Numbered from the stretch's first letter, positions 23,701 to 35,781 are shown. The stretch is 64,000 nt of DNA from Streptomyces alboflavus (GCF_000716675.1 NZ_JNXT01000003.1:62001-126000); one strand, 5' to 3'. Translations and numbers: made by a program. Notes: generated by a model from the letters alone, not told the origin.

Positions 23701-26700
23701 CGCCGTCGAGGCGCACGGCACCGGCACCTCACTCGGCGACCCGATCGAGGCCCAGGCGCTCCTCGCCACCTACGGCCAGGACCGGGCCGGTGAACCGCTG
23801 TGGCTCGGCTCGCTGAAGTCGAACATCGGCCACTCCCAGGCCGCCGCCGGTGTCGCCGGAGTGATCAAGATGGTGATGGCGCTGCGCCACGCCGAACTGC
23901 CCCGCACCCTCCACGTCGACCAGCTCTCGCCCCACGTCGACTGGACCGCGGGCGCGGTCGAGGTCCTGACGCAGCCCCGGTCGTGGCCGGAGACCGGTCG
24001 CCCGCGCCGCGCGGGCGTGTCGTCGTTCGGCGTGAGCGGCACCAACGCGCACACCATCATCGAACAGGCCCCGGAGCCCGAGGCGCCCGCTCCCGCCGCC
24101 GCACCGGACGGTCCGGTGCCGGTGATCCTCTCGGCCCAGAGCGACCAGGCGTTGCGGGCGCAGGCGCTCCGGCTGCGGGAGCACCTCGCGGACGAGCCGC
24201 GGGCCGGGGTGACGGATGTCGCCTACTCACTGGTGACGACGCGGTCGGCCCTCGACCGCCGGGCCGCCGTCGTGGCGGAGGACCGTGCGGCGCTCCTCGA
24301 CGGGCTCGCCGCGCTGGCGGAGGAGCGCCCGTTCCCCGGCCTGCACACGGGGTCCGTCGCCGTGGGCGGTGTGGGCTTCCTGTTCTCAGGTCAGGGTTCG
24401 CAGCGGCTCGGCATGGGGCGTGAACTGGCGGCTCGTTTCCCGGTGTTCGCGGAGGCGTTGGAGGAGGTCCTTGGTGAGTGCGACCCGGCTGTAACGGACG
24501 TGCTGTTCGGTGCGGATGTCGATGCGCTGAACGAGACGGGGGTGACGCAGCCCGCGCTGTTCGCGGTTGAGGTGGCGCTGTTCAGGTTGCTGGAGTCGTG
24601 GGGTGTGCGGCCTGACGTGCTTGCGGGTCACTCGATCGGTGAGCTGGCGGCGGCCCACGTGGCTGGTGTCTGGTCGCTGGCGGATGCCGTGAAGGTGGTG
24701 TCGGCGCGTGGCGCGTTGATGCAGGCGTTGCCGTCCGGTGGTGCGATGGTCGCGATTCAGGCGTCCGAGGCCGAGGTCACTGATGAGGGCTTGCCGGAGA
24801 CGGTGGGTATAGCGGCGGTTAATGGCTCTCACTCCGTGGTCATCTCCGGTGCTGCCGCCGACGTTGAGGAGGTCGGGGAGAAGTGGCGTGAGGCGGGCCG
24901 CAAGGTCACCCGGCTCAAGGTGAGCCACGCGTTCCACTCGCCCCTGATGGACCCGATGCTGGACGACTTCCGCGCCGTCCTGGAAGGCGTGTCGTACGAG
25001 GCGCCCGCGATCCCGATCGTGTCCACGCTGACCGGCGCGAAGGCGACCGCCGAGGAGCTGGCCTCGCCGGACTACTGGGTGCGCCACGTCCGCGAGGCCG
25101 TGCGCTTCGGCGCCGCCGTCGACACCCTCGTCGCCCAAGGCGTGACCACGTTCGTCGAGGTCGGCCCGGGCAGGACGCTGTCGGCACTGGGCCTGGAGTC
25201 CGCGCCCGACGCGGCGTTCGTGCCGGTGCTCCGCGGCGATCGCGCGGAGGACGCCACGCTGGTCTCCGCGGTGGGGGAGCTGAGCACGCGCGGGGTGCGC
25301 GTGGACTGGGAGGCGTTCTTCGCCGGTCGCGGCGTGCGGCGCGTCGACCTGCCCACGTACGCCTTCCAGCACACGTCCTACTGGCTGGACGCCCCCCGCG
25401 ATCTGCGGCTCGACGAGGCGGCCGGCGGGCTCGGCCTCGCGGGCGCGGACCACCCGCTGCTCGGCGCCGTCGTGGAACTCGCCGACGGACAGGGCCTGGT
25501 GTGCACCGGCAGGCTCGGCACGGACACCCACCCGTGGCTCGCCGACCACGCCGTCGGGCGCACGACCCTCCTTCCGGGTACGGCCTTCGTCGAGGTCGCC
25601 CTCGCCGCGGGCGGCAGGCTCGGCCTGGACGAGGTGGAGGAACTGGCCCTCGCCGCACCGCTGGTGCTGCCCGAACGCGGCGGCGCCCGGCTGCGCGTGA
25701 CCGTCGGCGGCGACGACGGCTCCGGCCGCCGGACGCTGAGCATCGACTCCTGCCCCGACGACCCGGCCACCGGCACCGACTGGATCCGGCACGCCACGGG
25801 CTTCCTCACCGCTGGAGCCGCTGGAGCCGCCGGAGCCGCCGGAGCCACCCCCGACCCGGCCCCGGCCGCCGACTGGCTGCCCGCCGACGCCGAACCCGTC
25901 GACCTCGACGGCCTCTACGAAGGCCTGGAACAGACCGGGCTCTTCTACGGCCCCGCCTTCCAGGGCCTGAAGTCGGCGTGGCGCGGCACGGATGCCGTGT
26001 ACGCCGAGATCGAGCTCGACGAAGACCAGCACGGGGACGCCGCGTCCTTCGGGCTGCACCCGGCGCTCTTCGACGCCGCGCTGCACGCCTGCATGCTCGG
26101 CGGCCTCGTCGAAGACGCCGGTCGGCCCCGGCTCCCGTTCTCCTGGAGCGGGATCCGTCGGCACACGACCGGTGCCACAGCGGCGCGCGTCCGGCTCACC
26201 CCGGCCGGTACCGACGCCGTCTCCCTGGAACTGACCGACGCCCAGGGGCACCCCCTGGCGACGGTCGCATCCCTCGTCCTGCGGCCGATCGCCGCGGAAC
26301 AATGGGGTGCGCGCCACCGCGACGCGCTGTTCCGGCTGGAGTGGGTGGCCGCACCGACCCGTGCGGCCACCCACGCTCCCGCCCGCGCGCTCGCCGTCGT
26401 CGGCCCGGACGACCTGAAGGCCGGTGCGGGCCTCGCGGCGTCCGGCGTCACCGTCGAGGAGCACGCCGACCTGGCGGCCCTCGCCGGGGCCGGGGTGCCG
26501 GAGGTGGTCGTCGTCCCGTTCGCGCAGGACGACGCGGAGCCGGTCTCCGGCGCCCGCGCCGCCGCCCTGCGCGCGCTGCGCCTGGCCCAGGAGTGGCTGG
26601 CCGACGACCGGTTCCTCGACTCCCGCCTGGTCTTCGTGACCAGCGGGGCCGTGGCGACCGGACCCGACGAGGACGTGCCCGACGTCGCCGCCGCGGCGGT

Positions 26701-28849
26701 GTGGGGTCTGCTCCGGTCGGCGCAGTCCGAGACCCCCGACCGGTTCGCGCTGGTCGACGTGGACGGGCACGACGCGTCCTGGGCCGCGCTGCCCGCCGTC
26801 CTCACCGGCGCCGAGCCGCAGGCCGCGGTGCGCGCCGGTGCTGCGCTGGTGCCGCGGCTCGCCCGCTCGCGGCCGTCCGGGACGGAGGCCCCGCTCGCGT
26901 TCGCGCCCGGCGGCACCGTCCTGGTGACCGGCGCCACCGGCATGATCGGCGGCCTCGTCACCCGGCGCCTGGTGACCGAGCACGGCGTGCGCCACCTGGT
27001 CCTCGTCAGCCGCCGCGGCGCCGCGGCGCCCGGCGCCGACGAACTGCACGCGGAACTGACCGGCCTCGGCGCGCACGTCACCCTCGCCGCCTGCGACGTC
27101 ACCGACCCCGGCGCGCTCGCGGACCTGCTCGCCGCGGTGTCCCTGGACCACCCGCTGACCGGCGTGGTGCACTCCGCGGGCGTCCTCGACGACGCCACCA
27201 TCGGCTCCCTGACGCCCGACCAGATCGACGGCGTGTTCCGGCCCAAGGTCGACGCGGCCTGGCACCTGCACGACCTGACCCGCGACCTCGGCCTGTCGGC
27301 GTTCGTCCTCTTCTCCTCGGTGTCGGGCATCCTCGGCGGCCCCGGCCAGGGCAACTACGCGGCGGCCAACGCGTTCCTCGACGCGCTCGCCCAGCACCGG
27401 CGCGCCCAGGGCCTGCCCGCCACCTCCCTGGCGTGGGGCCTGTGGGAGACGGCGAGCGCGATGACCGGGCACCTCGCGGACAGCGGCGTCGCACGGATGT
27501 CCCGCTCCGCAGTCGCGGGCCTCACCGAGGAGCAGGGCCTCGCCCTGTTCGACCTCGGCTGCGCCGCCGACGAGGCCGTCGTCGTGCCGATGCGGCTCGA
27601 CGACGGCGCCCTGCGCGGCGGCCCCGACGCCGTGCCGCAGCTGCTGCGCGGCCTCGTGCGCCCGCGTGCCGCCAAGGCGGCCGCCGTGGACGAGGAGCCG
27701 CTGACGCGGCGCCTCGCCGGGCTCACGGAGGAGGAGCAGGAGGGCGAACTGCTGCGCCTCGTCCGGGACCAGGTGGCGGCCGTCCTCGGCTATGCGCCGG
27801 AGGGCCTCGACGTCTCCGGCACCCTCACCCAGCTCGGCCTGGACTCCCTGACCGCGCTGCAACTGCGCAACCAGCTCGCGGCCGTGACCGGCCTTCGCCT
27901 GCCCACCACCGTCGTCTTCGACCAGCCGACCGGACCGGCACTCGCCGGATACCTGCGGCGCGAACTCGCCTCGGTGGTCGGCGACGCCCCCGCCGCCCCG
28001 GCCTCGTCGGGCCTTGAGGACTCCCTCACGGGCCTGTACCGGCAGGCGTACGACCTCGGCCTGGAGGACGAGGCGTGGGAGATGGTGAACGCCGCCGCCC
28101 GGCTGCGGCAGGTGTTCGAGGAGCCGGCGGACCAGCCCGCGCTGCCGCCGGTCACCCTGGCGAAGGGCCCCGGCATCCCGCTGCTGTGCTTCCCGCCGAC
28201 GATGGCGCCCTCGGGGCCGCACTACTACGCCCGGTTCGCCCCCGTCTTCGCGGGCGAGCGGGACGTGACCGTGCTGCCCAACCCCGGCTTCGGCGCGGGT
28301 GAGTTGCTGCCCGCGACGCGGGACGCGGTCGTACGCCACCAGGCTGAGGCCGTCCGCAGGGCGGCCGGTGACCGGCCGTTCGTGCTCGCCGGATACTCGT
28401 CGGGCGGCTGGATGGTCAACGCCGTCGCCGCGCTGCTCGAACGGCAGGGCCACGCCCCGGTGGCGGCGGTGCTCGTGGACACGTACACGGCGACGAACTC
28501 CTTCGAGGACCGGCTGTACGCGGCGCTGCAGGCCCGCGGCACCACCACCGAGGCGTTCGCGATGATGAACGGCGCGCAACTGACCGGGCAGGGCGGCTAC
28601 TTGCGGGTGTTCAGCGACTGGGAGCCCGAGCCGGTCGAGATCCCCACGCTGTACGTGCACGCGACCTTCCCGCCGGGGGAGTCGGAGGCCATGGAGACCG
28701 AGGACGACTGGCAGCCCGACTGGCCGTTCCCGCACGAGGACGCCTACGTCCCCGGCGACCACTTCACGCTCATGGAGGACCGCTCGGACTCCACCGCGCT
28801 CGCCGTGCGAGCCTGGCTGGAGGAGGGCCCGGCCGCCAACTCCCGCTAG
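17705..28849 (+). CDS. Type I PKS subunit, modules 5 and 6 with terminal thioesterase
   Basis: Largest single open frame, 3714 residues from ATG 17705 with GGAG at 17691-17694. It begins with a charged coiled-coil docking helix (residues 1-33, [14 protein letters not shown]...). Module 5: KS5, AT5, DH5, KR5 (internal in-frame loss near 22100), ACP5. Module 6: KS6, AT6, DH6, KR6, ACP6. A type I thioesterase closes the protein (28150-28840). Both ATs carry GHSIGE and HAFH, so malonyl-CoA is the expected extender. The final TE releases the chain by hydrolysis or cyclisation. The frame is open further upstream (to 17561), but that part overlaps the preceding docking domain and has no PKS content. 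Confidence 0.93.
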   Translation: MNNEEKLRHYLKRVTADLRETSRRLREVEEGEQEPIAIIGMSCRYPGGVRSPEDLWELVANGRDGVTAFPADRGWGDVELTDPEDPSREFRREGGFLHDAAEFDPGLFGISPREALAMDPQQRLLLETSWEAFERAGIDAATLRGSRTGVFAGVMYHDYASRLRSVPEEVAGFLGTGSFGSVASGRVSYTFALEGPAVTVDTACSSSLVTMHLAAQALRSGECGLALAGGVTVMATPDTFIGFSQQRGLAADGRCKSFSESADGTGWGEGAGMLLLERLSDARRNGHRVLGVVRGSAVNQDGASNGLTAPNGPSQQRVIRQALDSAGLTAAQVDAVEAHGTGTTLGDPIEAQALLATYGKERGGEPLWLGSVKSNIGHTQAAAGVAGVIKSVMAMRHGVLPPTLHVGERSRHVDWSAGAVELLTEARPWPETGQPRRTAVSSFGISGTNAHVVLEQAPDQDPDDEPAEAPVDPVRADALPWVLSGNDPAALRERAAALLTHLDGTDVPAVDVGYSLAVTRTALEHRAAVVGTDRAELLRGLEALAADGEAPHLVRGTVGTRGKLAFLFSGQGSQRVGMGRELYGEFPVFAKALDEVCAGLDPHLDRPLRDVLFAEPGSETADLLDQTTYTQPALFAIEVALFRLVTQWGLAPQFLAGHSIGELAAAHVSGVFSLADACKLVAARGRLMGALPEGGVMLSLRADEDTVRALVAEHGGTVDVAAVNGPESTVVAGDADAVAAIDAAWRERGGKTRYLKVSHAFHSPHVDAVLADFRAVARTVDYGTPTIPVVSTLTGAVLTPEQARDPEHWVRHVREAVRFLDGVRTLTGHGVTHFLELGPDAVLAAAGRDCADEGALLVAASRANRPEGATLTSAVAALHVRGVTVDWQAVFAGRGARRTDLPTYPFQRARYWLDAGTHSGDVASVGLRPADHPLLGAAVTLADEEGALLTGRLSLATHPWLADHTVGGVVLVPGAAFVELAIRAGDQVGLDHVEELTLAAPLVLPEDGAVRLQVSVGAPDESGRRAVGVHSRADDAPDDEPDSEPWTRHAFGTLTAGEAAPASGVPSSGEAWPPAGAERVDLEGRYDDLAAAGLGYGPAFRGLRAAWRRDDEVFVEVELPEQDAAGSFGLHPALLDSALHAIGLGTFVADTERLHLPYSWSGVRLHSGGATALRGRLSPAGTAGVAIDLTDATGAPVASVEALSLRPLSTDGLTGGRLDSLFRVDWTRVRPAATPVSWAVLGRGFAQAEFTEPVDAHPDLATLAEEDVPDLVFAPVPPAANPGEAAHWALALVQEWLADDRFASARLVFVTGGAVAAGPDEDAPDLANAPVWGLVRTAQAEHPGRFALVDVDLLAASAHALPTAVATGEPQLALRAGELLAPRLVRARPEGSEAPSFGAGADAGAVLVTGASGTLGGLVARHLVRRHGVRRLVLASRRGHVGELYDELVGLGAEVAAVACDVADRTFGNPGQANYAAANAYLDALAQHRHAQGLPATSLAWGLWADASGMTEELAETDRGRLARAGATALSADEGLRLFDAALTLPVPVAVPVRLDLAPLRARPDTVPPLLRALVRTARPEAAKAEGGLAARIADLPDNERLPALLDVVRTAVAAVLGHASAAEVEPERSFGDLGFDSLTAVELRNRLDAATGLRLPATLVFDYPTPLALAGRLRSRLLGDQDAGAAVVRSAVADDEPIAIIGMSCRYPGGVNSPEDLWRLVADGRDVISDFPDNRGWDVESLYDPDPDNTGTSTVRTGGFLHDAAEFDPAFFGMSPREALAVDPQQRLLLETSWEAFERAGIEPRSLRGSTTGVFAGVMYNDYAARLTRSPEGLEGQLGFGSSGSVASGRLSYTFGLEGPAVSVDTACSSSLVAMHLAAQALRSGECDLALAGGVTVMASPGAFIEFSRQRGLAPDSRCKAFSAAADGTGLGEGVGMLVLERLSDARRNGHKVLAVVRGSAVNQDGASNGLTAPNGPSQERVIRQALAHAGLSTSDVDAVEAHGTGTSLGDPIEAQALLATYGQDRAGEPLWLGSLKSNIGHSQAAAGVAGVIKMVMALRHAELPRTLHVDQLSPHVDWTAGAVEVLTQPRSWPETGRPRRAGVSSFGVSGTNAHTIIEQAPEPEAPAPAAAPDGPVPVILSAQSDQALRAQALRLREHLADEPRAGVTDVAYSLVTTRSALDRRAAVVAEDRAALLDGLAALAEERPFPGLHTGSVAVGGVGFLFSGQGSQRLGMGRELAARFPVFAEALEEVLGECDPAVTDVLFGADVDALNETGVTQPALFAVEVALFRLLESWGVRPDVLAGHSIGELAAAHVAGVWSLADAVKVVSARGALMQALPSGGAMVAIQASEAEVTDEGLPETVGIAAVNGSHSVVISGAAADVEEVGEKWREAGRKVTRLKVSHAFHSPLMDPMLDDFRAVLEGVSYEAPAIPIVSTLTGAKATAEELASPDYWVRHVREAVRFGAAVDTLVAQGVTTFVEVGPGRTLSALGLESAPDAAFVPVLRGDRAEDATLVSAVGELSTRGVRVDWEAFFAGRGVRRVDLPTYAFQHTSYWLDAPRDLRLDEAAGGLGLAGADHPLLGAVVELADGQGLVCTGRLGTDTHPWLADHAVGRTTLLPGTAFVEVALAAGGRLGLDEVEELALAAPLVLPERGGARLRVTVGGDDGSGRRTLSIDSCPDDPATGTDWIRHATGFLTAGAAGAAGAAGATPDPAPAADWLPADAEPVDLDGLYEGLEQTGLFYGPAFQGLKSAWRGTDAVYAEIELDEDQHGDAASFGLHPALFDAALHACMLGGLVEDAGRPRLPFSWSGIRRHTTGATAARVRLTPAGTDAVSLELTDAQGHPLATVASLVLRPIAAEQWGARHRDALFRLEWVAAPTRAATHAPARALAVVGPDDLKAGAGLAASGVTVEEHADLAALAGAGVPEVVVVPFAQDDAEPVSGARAAALRALRLAQEWLADDRFLDSRLVFVTSGAVATGPDEDVPDVAAAAVWGLLRSAQSETPDRFALVDVDGHDASWAALPAVLTGAEPQAAVRAGAALVPRLARSRPSGTEAPLAFAPGGTVLVTGATGMIGGLVTRRLVTEHGVRHLVLVSRRGAAAPGADELHAELTGLGAHVTLAACDVTDPGALADLLAAVSLDHPLTGVVHSAGVLDDATIGSLTPDQIDGVFRPKVDAAWHLHDLTRDLGLSAFVLFSSVSGILGGPGQGNYAAANAFLDALAQHRRAQGLPATSLAWGLWETASAMTGHLADSGVARMSRSAVAGLTEEQGLALFDLGCAADEAVVVPMRLDDGALRGGPDAVPQLLRGLVRPRAAKAAAVDEEPLTRRLAGLTEEEQEGELLRLVRDQVAAVLGYAPEGLDVSGTLTQLGLDSLTALQLRNQLAAVTGLRLPTTVVFDQPTGPALAGYLRRELASVVGDAPAAPASSGLEDSLTGLYRQAYDLGLEDEAWEMVNAAARLRQVFEEPADQPALPPVTLAKGPGIPLLCFPPTMAPSGPHYYARFAPVFAGERDVTVLPNPGFGAGELLPATRDAVVRHQAEAVRRAAGDRPFVLAGYSSGGWMVNAVAALLERQGHAPVAAVLVDTYTATNSFEDRLYAALQARGTTTEAFAMMNGAQLTGQGGYLRVFSDWEPEPVEIPTLYVHATFPPGESEAMETEDDWQPDWPFPHEDAYVPGDHFTLMEDRSDSTALAVRAWLEEGPAANSR
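17805..22735 (+). other. PKS module 5 (KS, AT, DH, KR broken, ACP)
   Basis: KS 17805-19080, Cys at 18314-18316; AT 19390-20260 complete, Ser at 19679-19681, HAFH present; DH 20490-21325 with [14 protein letters not shown], His 20594-20596; KR 21915-22245, which runs in frame from ACDVADR straight into [13 protein letters not shown] and so lacks the LDD region and the SS serine; ACP 22480-22735, Ser 22616-22618. The AT differs clearly in sequence from those of modules 1-4 and 6. Confidence 0.85.
22790..28840 (+). other. PKS module 6 with thioesterase (KS, AT, DH, KR, ACP, TE)
   Basis: KS 22790-24070, Cys 23309-23311; AT 24365-25240, complete, Ser 24632-24634, HAFH; DH 25445-26295 with [14 protein letters not shown], where the Gly of HxxxGxxxxP is Arg; KR 26920-27465 complete, LDD motif, Tyr 27356-27358; ACP 27710-27970 with GLDSL, Ser 27845-27847; TE 28150-28840 with GYSSGG (Ser 28397-28399), VDTYT aspartate and GDHFTL histidine. 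This is the only module here with both AT and KR intact, so it serves as the template for judging the junctions in the others. Confidence 0.88.
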
Positions 28850-28904
28850 ACCGGGGCGAGAACACCTCTCCCGTACGACAACGACAGCAGAATGGACGAA
28901 GAAC

Positions 28905-29663
28905 ATGACAGTTGCCGACGGCAGCGACCTCTGGCTCCGCCGGTTCCACCCCGCAGCGGACGCACCGGTGCGCCTCGTGTGCTTCCCGCACGCGGGCGGA
29001 TCGGCGAGCTTCTACTTCCCCGTCTCGGCCGCGCTCGCCGACGGCTGTGACGTGAGCGCCCTGCAGTACCCCGGCCGCCAGGACCGGCGGCACGAGCCGA
29101 ACGTGGACGACATCGGTGTGCTCGCCGACCGGATCGCCCCGGTCCTGGAGCCGCTGTTCGACCGGCCGGTGGTGTTCTTCGGGCACAGCATGGGCGCGGT
29201 CCTCGCGTTCGAGGTCGCGCGCAGGCTGGAGGCCCGCGGCCACAAGCCCGCGCTCCTGTTCGCCTCCGGCAGGCGCGCGCCGTCGACGGTGCGCGAGGAG
29301 AACGTCCACCAGCGGGACGACGACGGGATCGTGGCCGAGATGAAGGCCATGAGCGGCACCGACGCCCAGGTCCTCGGCGACGAGGAACTGCTGCGGATGG
29401 TGCTCCCCGCCCTCCGCAGCGACTACCGGGCCATCGAGACGTACGGCCCCGTGGACACGACCGTCGCCTGCCCGATCACCGTTCTGACGGGCGACGACGA
29501 CCCGAAGACGACCCTCCCGGAGGCCGAGCAGTGGCGCGCCCACACCACCGGCGCGTTCCACCTCCAGGTGTTCCGCGGCGGTCACTTCTACCTCAGCCCG
29601 CGCGCGGCGGAGGTGATCGCGACGGTGCGTGAGGCGCTGCGCGGCGCCGTGGCCGTCGGCTAG
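28905..29663 (+). CDS. Type II thioesterase (PKS editing enzyme)
   Basis: 252-residue alpha/beta hydrolase of the TEII/GrsT family. It carries FPHAGGSASFYF near the N-terminus, the nucleophile elbow GHSMGA (Ser 95), the acid in TGDDDP and the active-site His in GGHFYL. Such enzymes remove misprimed or decarboxylated acyl groups from carrier proteins of a neighbouring PKS. It starts 55 nt after the PKS stop and is followed by a strong terminator, so it is probably the last gene of the PKS transcript. The start ATG has an A/G-rich stretch (GGACGAAGAAC) upstream. Confidence 0.92.
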   Translation: MTVADGSDLWLRRFHPAADAPVRLVCFPHAGGSASFYFPVSAALADGCDVSALQYPGRQDRRHEPNVDDIGVLADRIAPVLEPLFDRPVVFFGHSMGAVLAFEVARRLEARGHKPALLFASGRRAPSTVREENVHQRDDDGIVAEMKAMSGTDAQVLGDEELLRMVLPALRSDYRAIETYGPVDTTVACPITVLTGDDDPKTTLPEAEQWRAHTTGAFHLQVFRGGHFYLSPRAAEVIATVREALRGAVAVG

Positions 29664-29680
29664 ACAGGATCGAACGAGGG

Positions 29681-29712
29681 GGGGCTGGACGGGGAATCCG
29701 TCCAGCCCCTTC
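29681..29712 (+). terminator. Rho-independent-type terminator of the PKS operon
   Basis: Perfect 12-bp stem (GGGGCTGGACGG, 29681-29692; CCGTCCAGCCCC, 29698-29709) with a 5-nt loop, 17 nt after the TEII stop. It has only a short T run, as is common in actinomycetes. It probably marks the right boundary of the PKS transcript. Confidence 0.85.
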
Positions 29713-30261
29713 GCTTGCTCGGATACGTGCTCAGGGGTACGAGACGACCTTGGACGGGACATCCAGGTGCACCTCGCGTCAAGGGAAGTGACCAGAGTTC
29801 CTTGACTTGTTGAAGGCGGGGACCTGTAGTGCCGAGCCCCAAGGGACTTGTCGCAAAAGGCGGTTGTCAGGGCCGCCGCACCTGCGTACAGAATGGTCCA
29901 GACCAAGATGCCCCGTTTGGGCATGCGGGCTGACGCAAGCTCACGCAGTCGGCCCCCGGCCCCGCGCGCGGGCTTCCGGGTTCCCTTCGCGCCGCGCCCG
30001 TCCGGGCAGGTGATGGAAGGTCAAGTCGCAACAGTGAACTGCGAAACAGATCCCAAGTAGCCCTAGGGGCCGCTATGGCGAAGGAATTTCGGCGGTCAAC
30101 CTCTTGCGGCCTCCGTGACTCCTCTGCCACATTCACCCCAGCCGAGCATGGCATGCACGCGCCAGGGGAAACCCGCCTTCCGCGTGTGCGCTCCACCCGC
30201 ATACCTATGCGGTCGCGTCCTCATCACAGGACGCTTCATCCCCCACACAATGGAGACGAAC
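29713..30261 (+). promoter_or_regulatory. Long intergenic leader with candidate promoter and dyad
   Basis: No convincing gene in about 550 nt. A candidate promoter is TTGACT (29802-29807), 17 nt, TGTAGT (29825-29830). It overlaps an imperfect inverted repeat TCAAGGGA (29779-29786) / TTCCTTGA (29798-29805). If used, it would give the protease mRNA a leader of about 430 nt. Short frames here lack coding character. Confidence 0.4.
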
Positions 30262-30999
30262 GTGCGAATATCCAGACTCGTCCCCGCGCTCGCGGCCGCC
30301 GCCCTCGCCGTCCTGGGGCTCGCCCCCACGGCCGTGGCGCAGACGGCCCCGTCCGCGGGCGCGCCCACCGTGGCGTCCGGCACCTCCGCCCAGCCCATCA
30401 TCGGCGGCGGCTACGCCAGCAACGCGCCCTGGGCGGCCCGCCTGTTCTCCAACGGCCGGCAGACCTGCAGCGCCACGATCATCGCCCCGACCTGGATCCT
30501 CACCGCGAAGCACTGTGTCAGCGGCGGCGGCCTGTCGTTCCGCATCGGCAGCCTCGACCAGACCTCGGGCGGCACCACGGCCAACGGCGTCAGCGTCCAC
30601 AACCACGCCGGCTCCGACCTCTCCCTGGTCAAGCTCGACCGCTCCGTGGCGGGCACCTACGCGCGCCTCGGCAGCCCGGGCTCCGTGCAGGTGAACCAGA
30701 CCGTGCAGGTGTACGGCTGGGGCGCCACCTCCCAGTGCGGCCAGGAGATCAACTGCCAGTCGCAGCTCCTGAAGGTCGCCAACGTCGTCGTGACCGGCGG
30801 CTGCCGCGACTACTTCCAGGGCCAGGCGATCTGCGCCCGGCGCGGCAACGGCATCACCGCGGGCGGCGACTCGGGCGGTCCGATGATGGCCAACGGCCTC
30901 CAGGTGGGCGTGGCGTCCACCAGCGACCGCCAGACCACGACCGCGTACACGAACGTGACGGCGTACCGCTCCTGGATCCAGAGCATCGCGGGCGTCTGA
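30262..30999 (+). CDS. Secreted trypsin-like serine protease (S1 family)
   Basis: 245 residues. A signal peptide (VRISRLVPALAAAALAVLGLAPTAVAQ) and short propeptide precede the mature N-terminus IIGGGYASNAPW, typical of zymogen activation. Catalytic triad: His84 (TAKHC), Asp119 (GSDLSL) and Ser204 (GGDSGGP). Cysteines are placed as in Streptomyces trypsins. GTG 30262 is preferred because GGAG lies 6 nt upstream; the ATG at 30250 in the same frame is the alternative and would add four residues. It acts outside the cell. Not obviously linked to the PKS, from which a terminator separates it. Confidence 0.9.
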   Translation: MRISRLVPALAAAALAVLGLAPTAVAQTAPSAGAPTVASGTSAQPIIGGGYASNAPWAARLFSNGRQTCSATIIAPTWILTAKHCVSGGGLSFRIGSLDQTSGGTTANGVSVHNHAGSDLSLVKLDRSVAGTYARLGSPGSVQVNQTVQVYGWGATSQCGQEINCQSQLLKVANVVVTGGCRDYFQGQAICARRGNGITAGGDSGGPMMANGLQVGVASTSDRQTTTAYTNVTAYRSWIQSIAGV

Positions 31000-31028
31000 C
31001 CGCTGTGCCGCCTTCCCCGCACGGCTGA

Positions 31029-33410
<2,382 letters not shown>

Positions 33411-33447
33411 CGCTCCGGGCGGGGGCGGAGGCGGACCGAACTCCGGG

Positions 33448-34071
33448 TCAGGGCTTCCAACGGTGCCCGTACCCCTCACGCAAGGGGCCGCCGAGCAGGC
33501 CGAGCACGTGCTCCGCCACCGCGGCGCGCCGTGCAGGGCGCTCAGCAGATGCGTGGCCTCGTGCAGGACGTGGTCGGCGACGGACAACTGCCTGCGGGGC
33601 GTGGCTGGGTCGGCGCCGATCGCGTCGCCCGTGTGGACCATGTAGTCCAGGTCGTCCACGTAGCAGGTCGGTGTGTACCGGTCGTACTCCCGCTCCTTTG
33701 GGCTGAGCGGCGTGAGCCCGGACGCCGGCGTCTGCCGGGCCAGTGCGCGGGTCGGCCAGGGGCAGGCCCCGGTCGTAGAGGAAGAGCACGGTGCCGCGGC
33801 GGCGGGCGCGGTCCCACGCGAAGAACTCCGGCAGGTCCGCGACGGTGTTGAGGAACAGCTCGGCGACGCGGCCCTCGTGCCGGACCACCTCCCGGCCGCT
33901 GTGCTCCCGGTCCGGCAGGAGCACCGCCACGTCCAGGTCGCTGCTCGCCGTCGCGCGGCCCCGCGCGGCCGAACCGCCGAGGAGGGCACCCAGGGCGTGC
34001 GGATAGCGCGCAGCGACCAACCGTGAGGCCGACGCCCGGAACGCGTCCCGATGCTGTGTGTGATCAGTCAT
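33448..34071 (-). pseudogene. Nucleotidyltransferase with two compensating frameshifts
   Basis: The N-terminal 105 residues are a DNA polymerase beta-type nucleotidyltransferase: [21 protein letters not shown] contains the GSxxxG...SDxD metal-binding motif. After LYDRGLPLADP (about 33745) good protein continues in another frame (LTPLSPKEREYDRYTP...DYMVHTGDAIGADP...EATHLLSALHG), and near 33515 it returns to the first frame (AVAEHVLGLLGGPLREGYGHRWKP, stop 33448). Two single-base indels in the same gene mean either a pseudogene or sequencing errors. The ATG overlaps the stop of the upstream gene by 8 nt, suggesting translational coupling. Such enzymes often resemble aminoglycoside nucleotidyltransferases or antitoxin MNTs; the role here is unknown. 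Confidence 0.7.
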
Positions 34072-34489
34072 GGGAGCAGCAGCGCCTCCGCCTCGGGGCG
34101 GCCGCGCGCAGCGCCCGCGGGTACGCGGGGCGGGGCAGCGTGCCGCGCAGGACCTGGTTGACGGTGAGTTCGGCGACGACCAGGTAGCTGGGGACGCCCG
34201 CGAGGTGGAAAGTCAACGGCTCCCAGCGGAACCGGCCTTCGCGGGCCTCGGCGAGTTCGTGCTCGACCACGTCGGGGAAGCGGTCGTCGTAGATCCCGAA
34301 GCGCGGACCACCGGTCCCGCGCAGCCACTCCCAGCCGCCCTCCACCGCCCGCGCGGCCTCAGGGCCGACGTCCCACAGCCCCGTCTCGTCGGCGTACCAG
34401 GCGTCGCGCAACCGCGGCAGCCGCTCCTGGGGTGGCACCTCCCCGAGCCACGACGAGTCGGCGATCAGCACGGTGATGTCGAGGCCCAT
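34064..34489 (-). CDS. Conserved hypothetical protein, coupled to nucleotidyltransferase
   Basis: 141 residues, MGLDITVLIADSSWLGEVPPQERL..., no signal peptide or membrane segment, rich in Trp and acidic residues up to about residue 125, then a basic tail (PRRRRCCSHD). I do not recognise a family with certainty. It overlaps the following nucleotidyltransferase start by 8 nt (ATG/TGA overlap), so the two form one operon. A TACGCT box lies at 34497-34502, 7 nt before the ATG, which suggests a leaderless mRNA. Confidence 0.7.
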   Translation of the reverse strand: MGLDITVLIADSSWLGEVPPQERLPRLRDAWYADETGLWDVGPEAARAVEGGWEWLRGTGGPRFGIYDDRFPDVVEHELAEAREGRFRWEPLTFHLAGVPSYLVVAELTVNQVLRGTLPRPAYPRALRAAAPRRRRCCSHD

Positions 34490-34496
34490 GGCAGTG

Positions 34497-34502
34497 AGCG
34501 TA
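34497..34502 (-). promoter_or_regulatory. Minus-10 box of a probable leaderless transcript
   Basis: TACGCT (TANNNT consensus) on the minus strand, ending 7 nt before ATG 34489; transcription would start at or near the start codon. There is no Shine-Dalgarno sequence. Confidence 0.45.
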
Positions 34503-34549
34503 GTGACGGGGGCCGCCCGCGCCCGGACGCCCCCCCCGTCCCGCCGCCC

Positions 34550-35620
34550 TCAGTGCTGGTAGCTGGTGTACGTGGCGTAGCCCGTTGCGCCGCCCTGGTA
34601 CCAGGTGTCGGGGTCGGCGGTGCGCAGCGGCAGGTCCGCGCGGAAGCGTTCCACGAGGTCGGGGTTGGCGAGGAAGGCACGGCCGTAGCTGATGAGGTCG
34701 GCGCCCTGGGCGAGCCAGTGCTCGCCGGCGGCCCGGTCGCCCTCCCGCGGGCCGATCTGGCCGCCGGGGTTGACGATGTAGGCGCCCGGCCACGCCTTGC
34801 GGAGCGCGACGAGGGTGTCCTCGTCGGTGCCGGTGAGGACGTGCAGATAGGCCAGGCCGAGGGGGGCCAGGGCCGCGATGAGGGCGGCGTACAGCTCGGG
34901 CACGTCGTCCTCGGCGATGCCCCAGACGCTGCCGCCGGGGGACAGGCGCAGCCCCACCCGGTCGGCGCCGATCGCGTCGGCCGCCGCCTCGGCCGCCTCG
35001 ACGGCGAAGCGGATGCGGCCGGTGACCGATCCGCCGTAGGCGTCGGTGCGGCGGTTGGTGTTGGCGGACAGGAACTGCTGGATGAGATAGCCGTTGGCGC
35101 CGTGGAGTTCGACGCCGTCGAAGCCCGCGTCGACGGCGCGCCGCGCGGCGTCCGCGAAGACCCGTATCTCGCCGCCGACCTCGGCGGTGGTGAGGGCGCG
35201 TGGCACCGGGGCGGCCTGGCGGCCCTTGGGCCCGGTGTACAGGGTCGCGTCGAGGGCGATGGCGGAGGGCGCGACGGGGTGGTGCCCGGTGACGTCGGGG
35301 TGGCCGACCCGCCCCGCGTGCATGAGCTGGGCGAAGACGCGGCCGCTGTTGGTGTGGACGGCGTCGGTCACCGGCCGCCAGGCGGCGACCTGCGCGTCGG
35401 TGTGCAGGCCCGGGGTGTGGGGGTTGGACTGGCCCGTGAGGCTGGGCTGCACGCCCTCGGTGACGAGGAGCCCGGCGGTGGCGCGCTGCGCGTAGTACGT
35501 CGCCGTGAGCTCACCGGGGATGCCGTCGGCGGTGGCGCGGGCGCGGGTCATGGGGGCCATGACAAGGCGGTTGGGGAGCGTCAGGCTCCCGATCGTGAAG
35601 CTGTCGAACAGGCTGGTCAC
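34550..35620 (-). CDS. Old yellow enzyme family NADH:flavin oxidoreductase (alkene reductase)
   Basis: 356 residues of FMN-dependent OYE TIM barrel. LPNRLVMAPMTRARA at the N-terminus, FAQLMHAGRVGHP, the substrate-binding HGANGYLIQQFL, and NTNRRTDAYGGS are hallmark segments; GRAFLANPDLVERF near the end binds the FMN phosphate. It reduces activated C=C bonds of electrophilic compounds using NAD(P)H. GTG 35620 is chosen because AAGGG lies 7 nt upstream and the barrel begins there; the frame is open to 35701, but that part crosses the promoter. It is divergent from a MerR regulator, which very likely controls it. Confidence 0.92.
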   Translation of the reverse strand: MTSLFDSFTIGSLTLPNRLVMAPMTRARATADGIPGELTATYYAQRATAGLLVTEGVQPSLTGQSNPHTPGLHTDAQVAAWRPVTDAVHTNSGRVFAQLMHAGRVGHPDVTGHHPVAPSAIALDATLYTGPKGRQAAPVPRALTTAEVGGEIRVFADAARRAVDAGFDGVELHGANGYLIQQFLSANTNRRTDAYGGSVTGRIRFAVEAAEAAADAIGADRVGLRLSPGGSVWGIAEDDVPELYAALIAALAPLGLAYLHVLTGTDEDTLVALRKAWPGAYIVNPGGQIGPREGDRAAGEHWLAQGADLISYGRAFLANPDLVERFRADLPLRTADPDTWYQGGATGYATYTSYQH

Positions 35621-35669
35621 AGTCGTGCCCTTCGCGTGGTACCGGCGAGTGCGGGGTGGTGCGTCGGCT

Positions 35670-35701
35670 ACGCTAAAACCTGACGTTGACGTCAGAGGCA
35701 A
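35670..35701 (-). promoter_or_regulatory. MerR-type operator-promoter of the OYE gene
   Basis: On the minus strand: TTGCCT (35701-35696), a 20-bp spacer, TAGCGT (35675-35670). Inside the spacer is the dyad CTGACG-TTGA-CGTCAG (35680-35695). A spacer longer than 17 bp with a central dyad is the classical MerR-activated promoter geometry. The same arrangement recurs at 47111-47142. Confidence 0.75.
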
Positions 35702-35781
35702 GTGTTGACGGCGACGGGCCGGGACGAAGAATGGACGGCGGCGCGCGGCCGGTGGGCGCGCGCGAGCGGAGGAGGGGTTCT

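Noticed and set aside
24386..28906. A 1506-codon open frame on the minus strand opposite PKS module 6, and similar long minus frames across 459-22174
   Set aside because: They are mirror frames of high-GC coding sequence: Arg/Gly/Val/His-rich, no domain recognised, and fully overlapped by clear PKS domains on the plus strand.
29850..29924. Minus-strand hydrophobic peptide MPKRGILVWTILYAGAAALTTAFC as a small membrane protein
   Set aside because: It is the head of a long shadow frame running back over the TEII gene, with no ribosome-binding site or terminator of its own.
30115..30261. Protease start at 30115
   Set aside because: The extra 49 residues carry no signal-peptide character and come before the well-placed GGAG and the true signal peptide.
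33448..34489. A clear MNT/HEPN toxin-antitoxin pair
   Set aside because: The nucleotidyltransferase motif is present, but the partner lacks a recognisable HEPN RxxxxH motif and the pair is frameshifted; kept only as a low-level observation.
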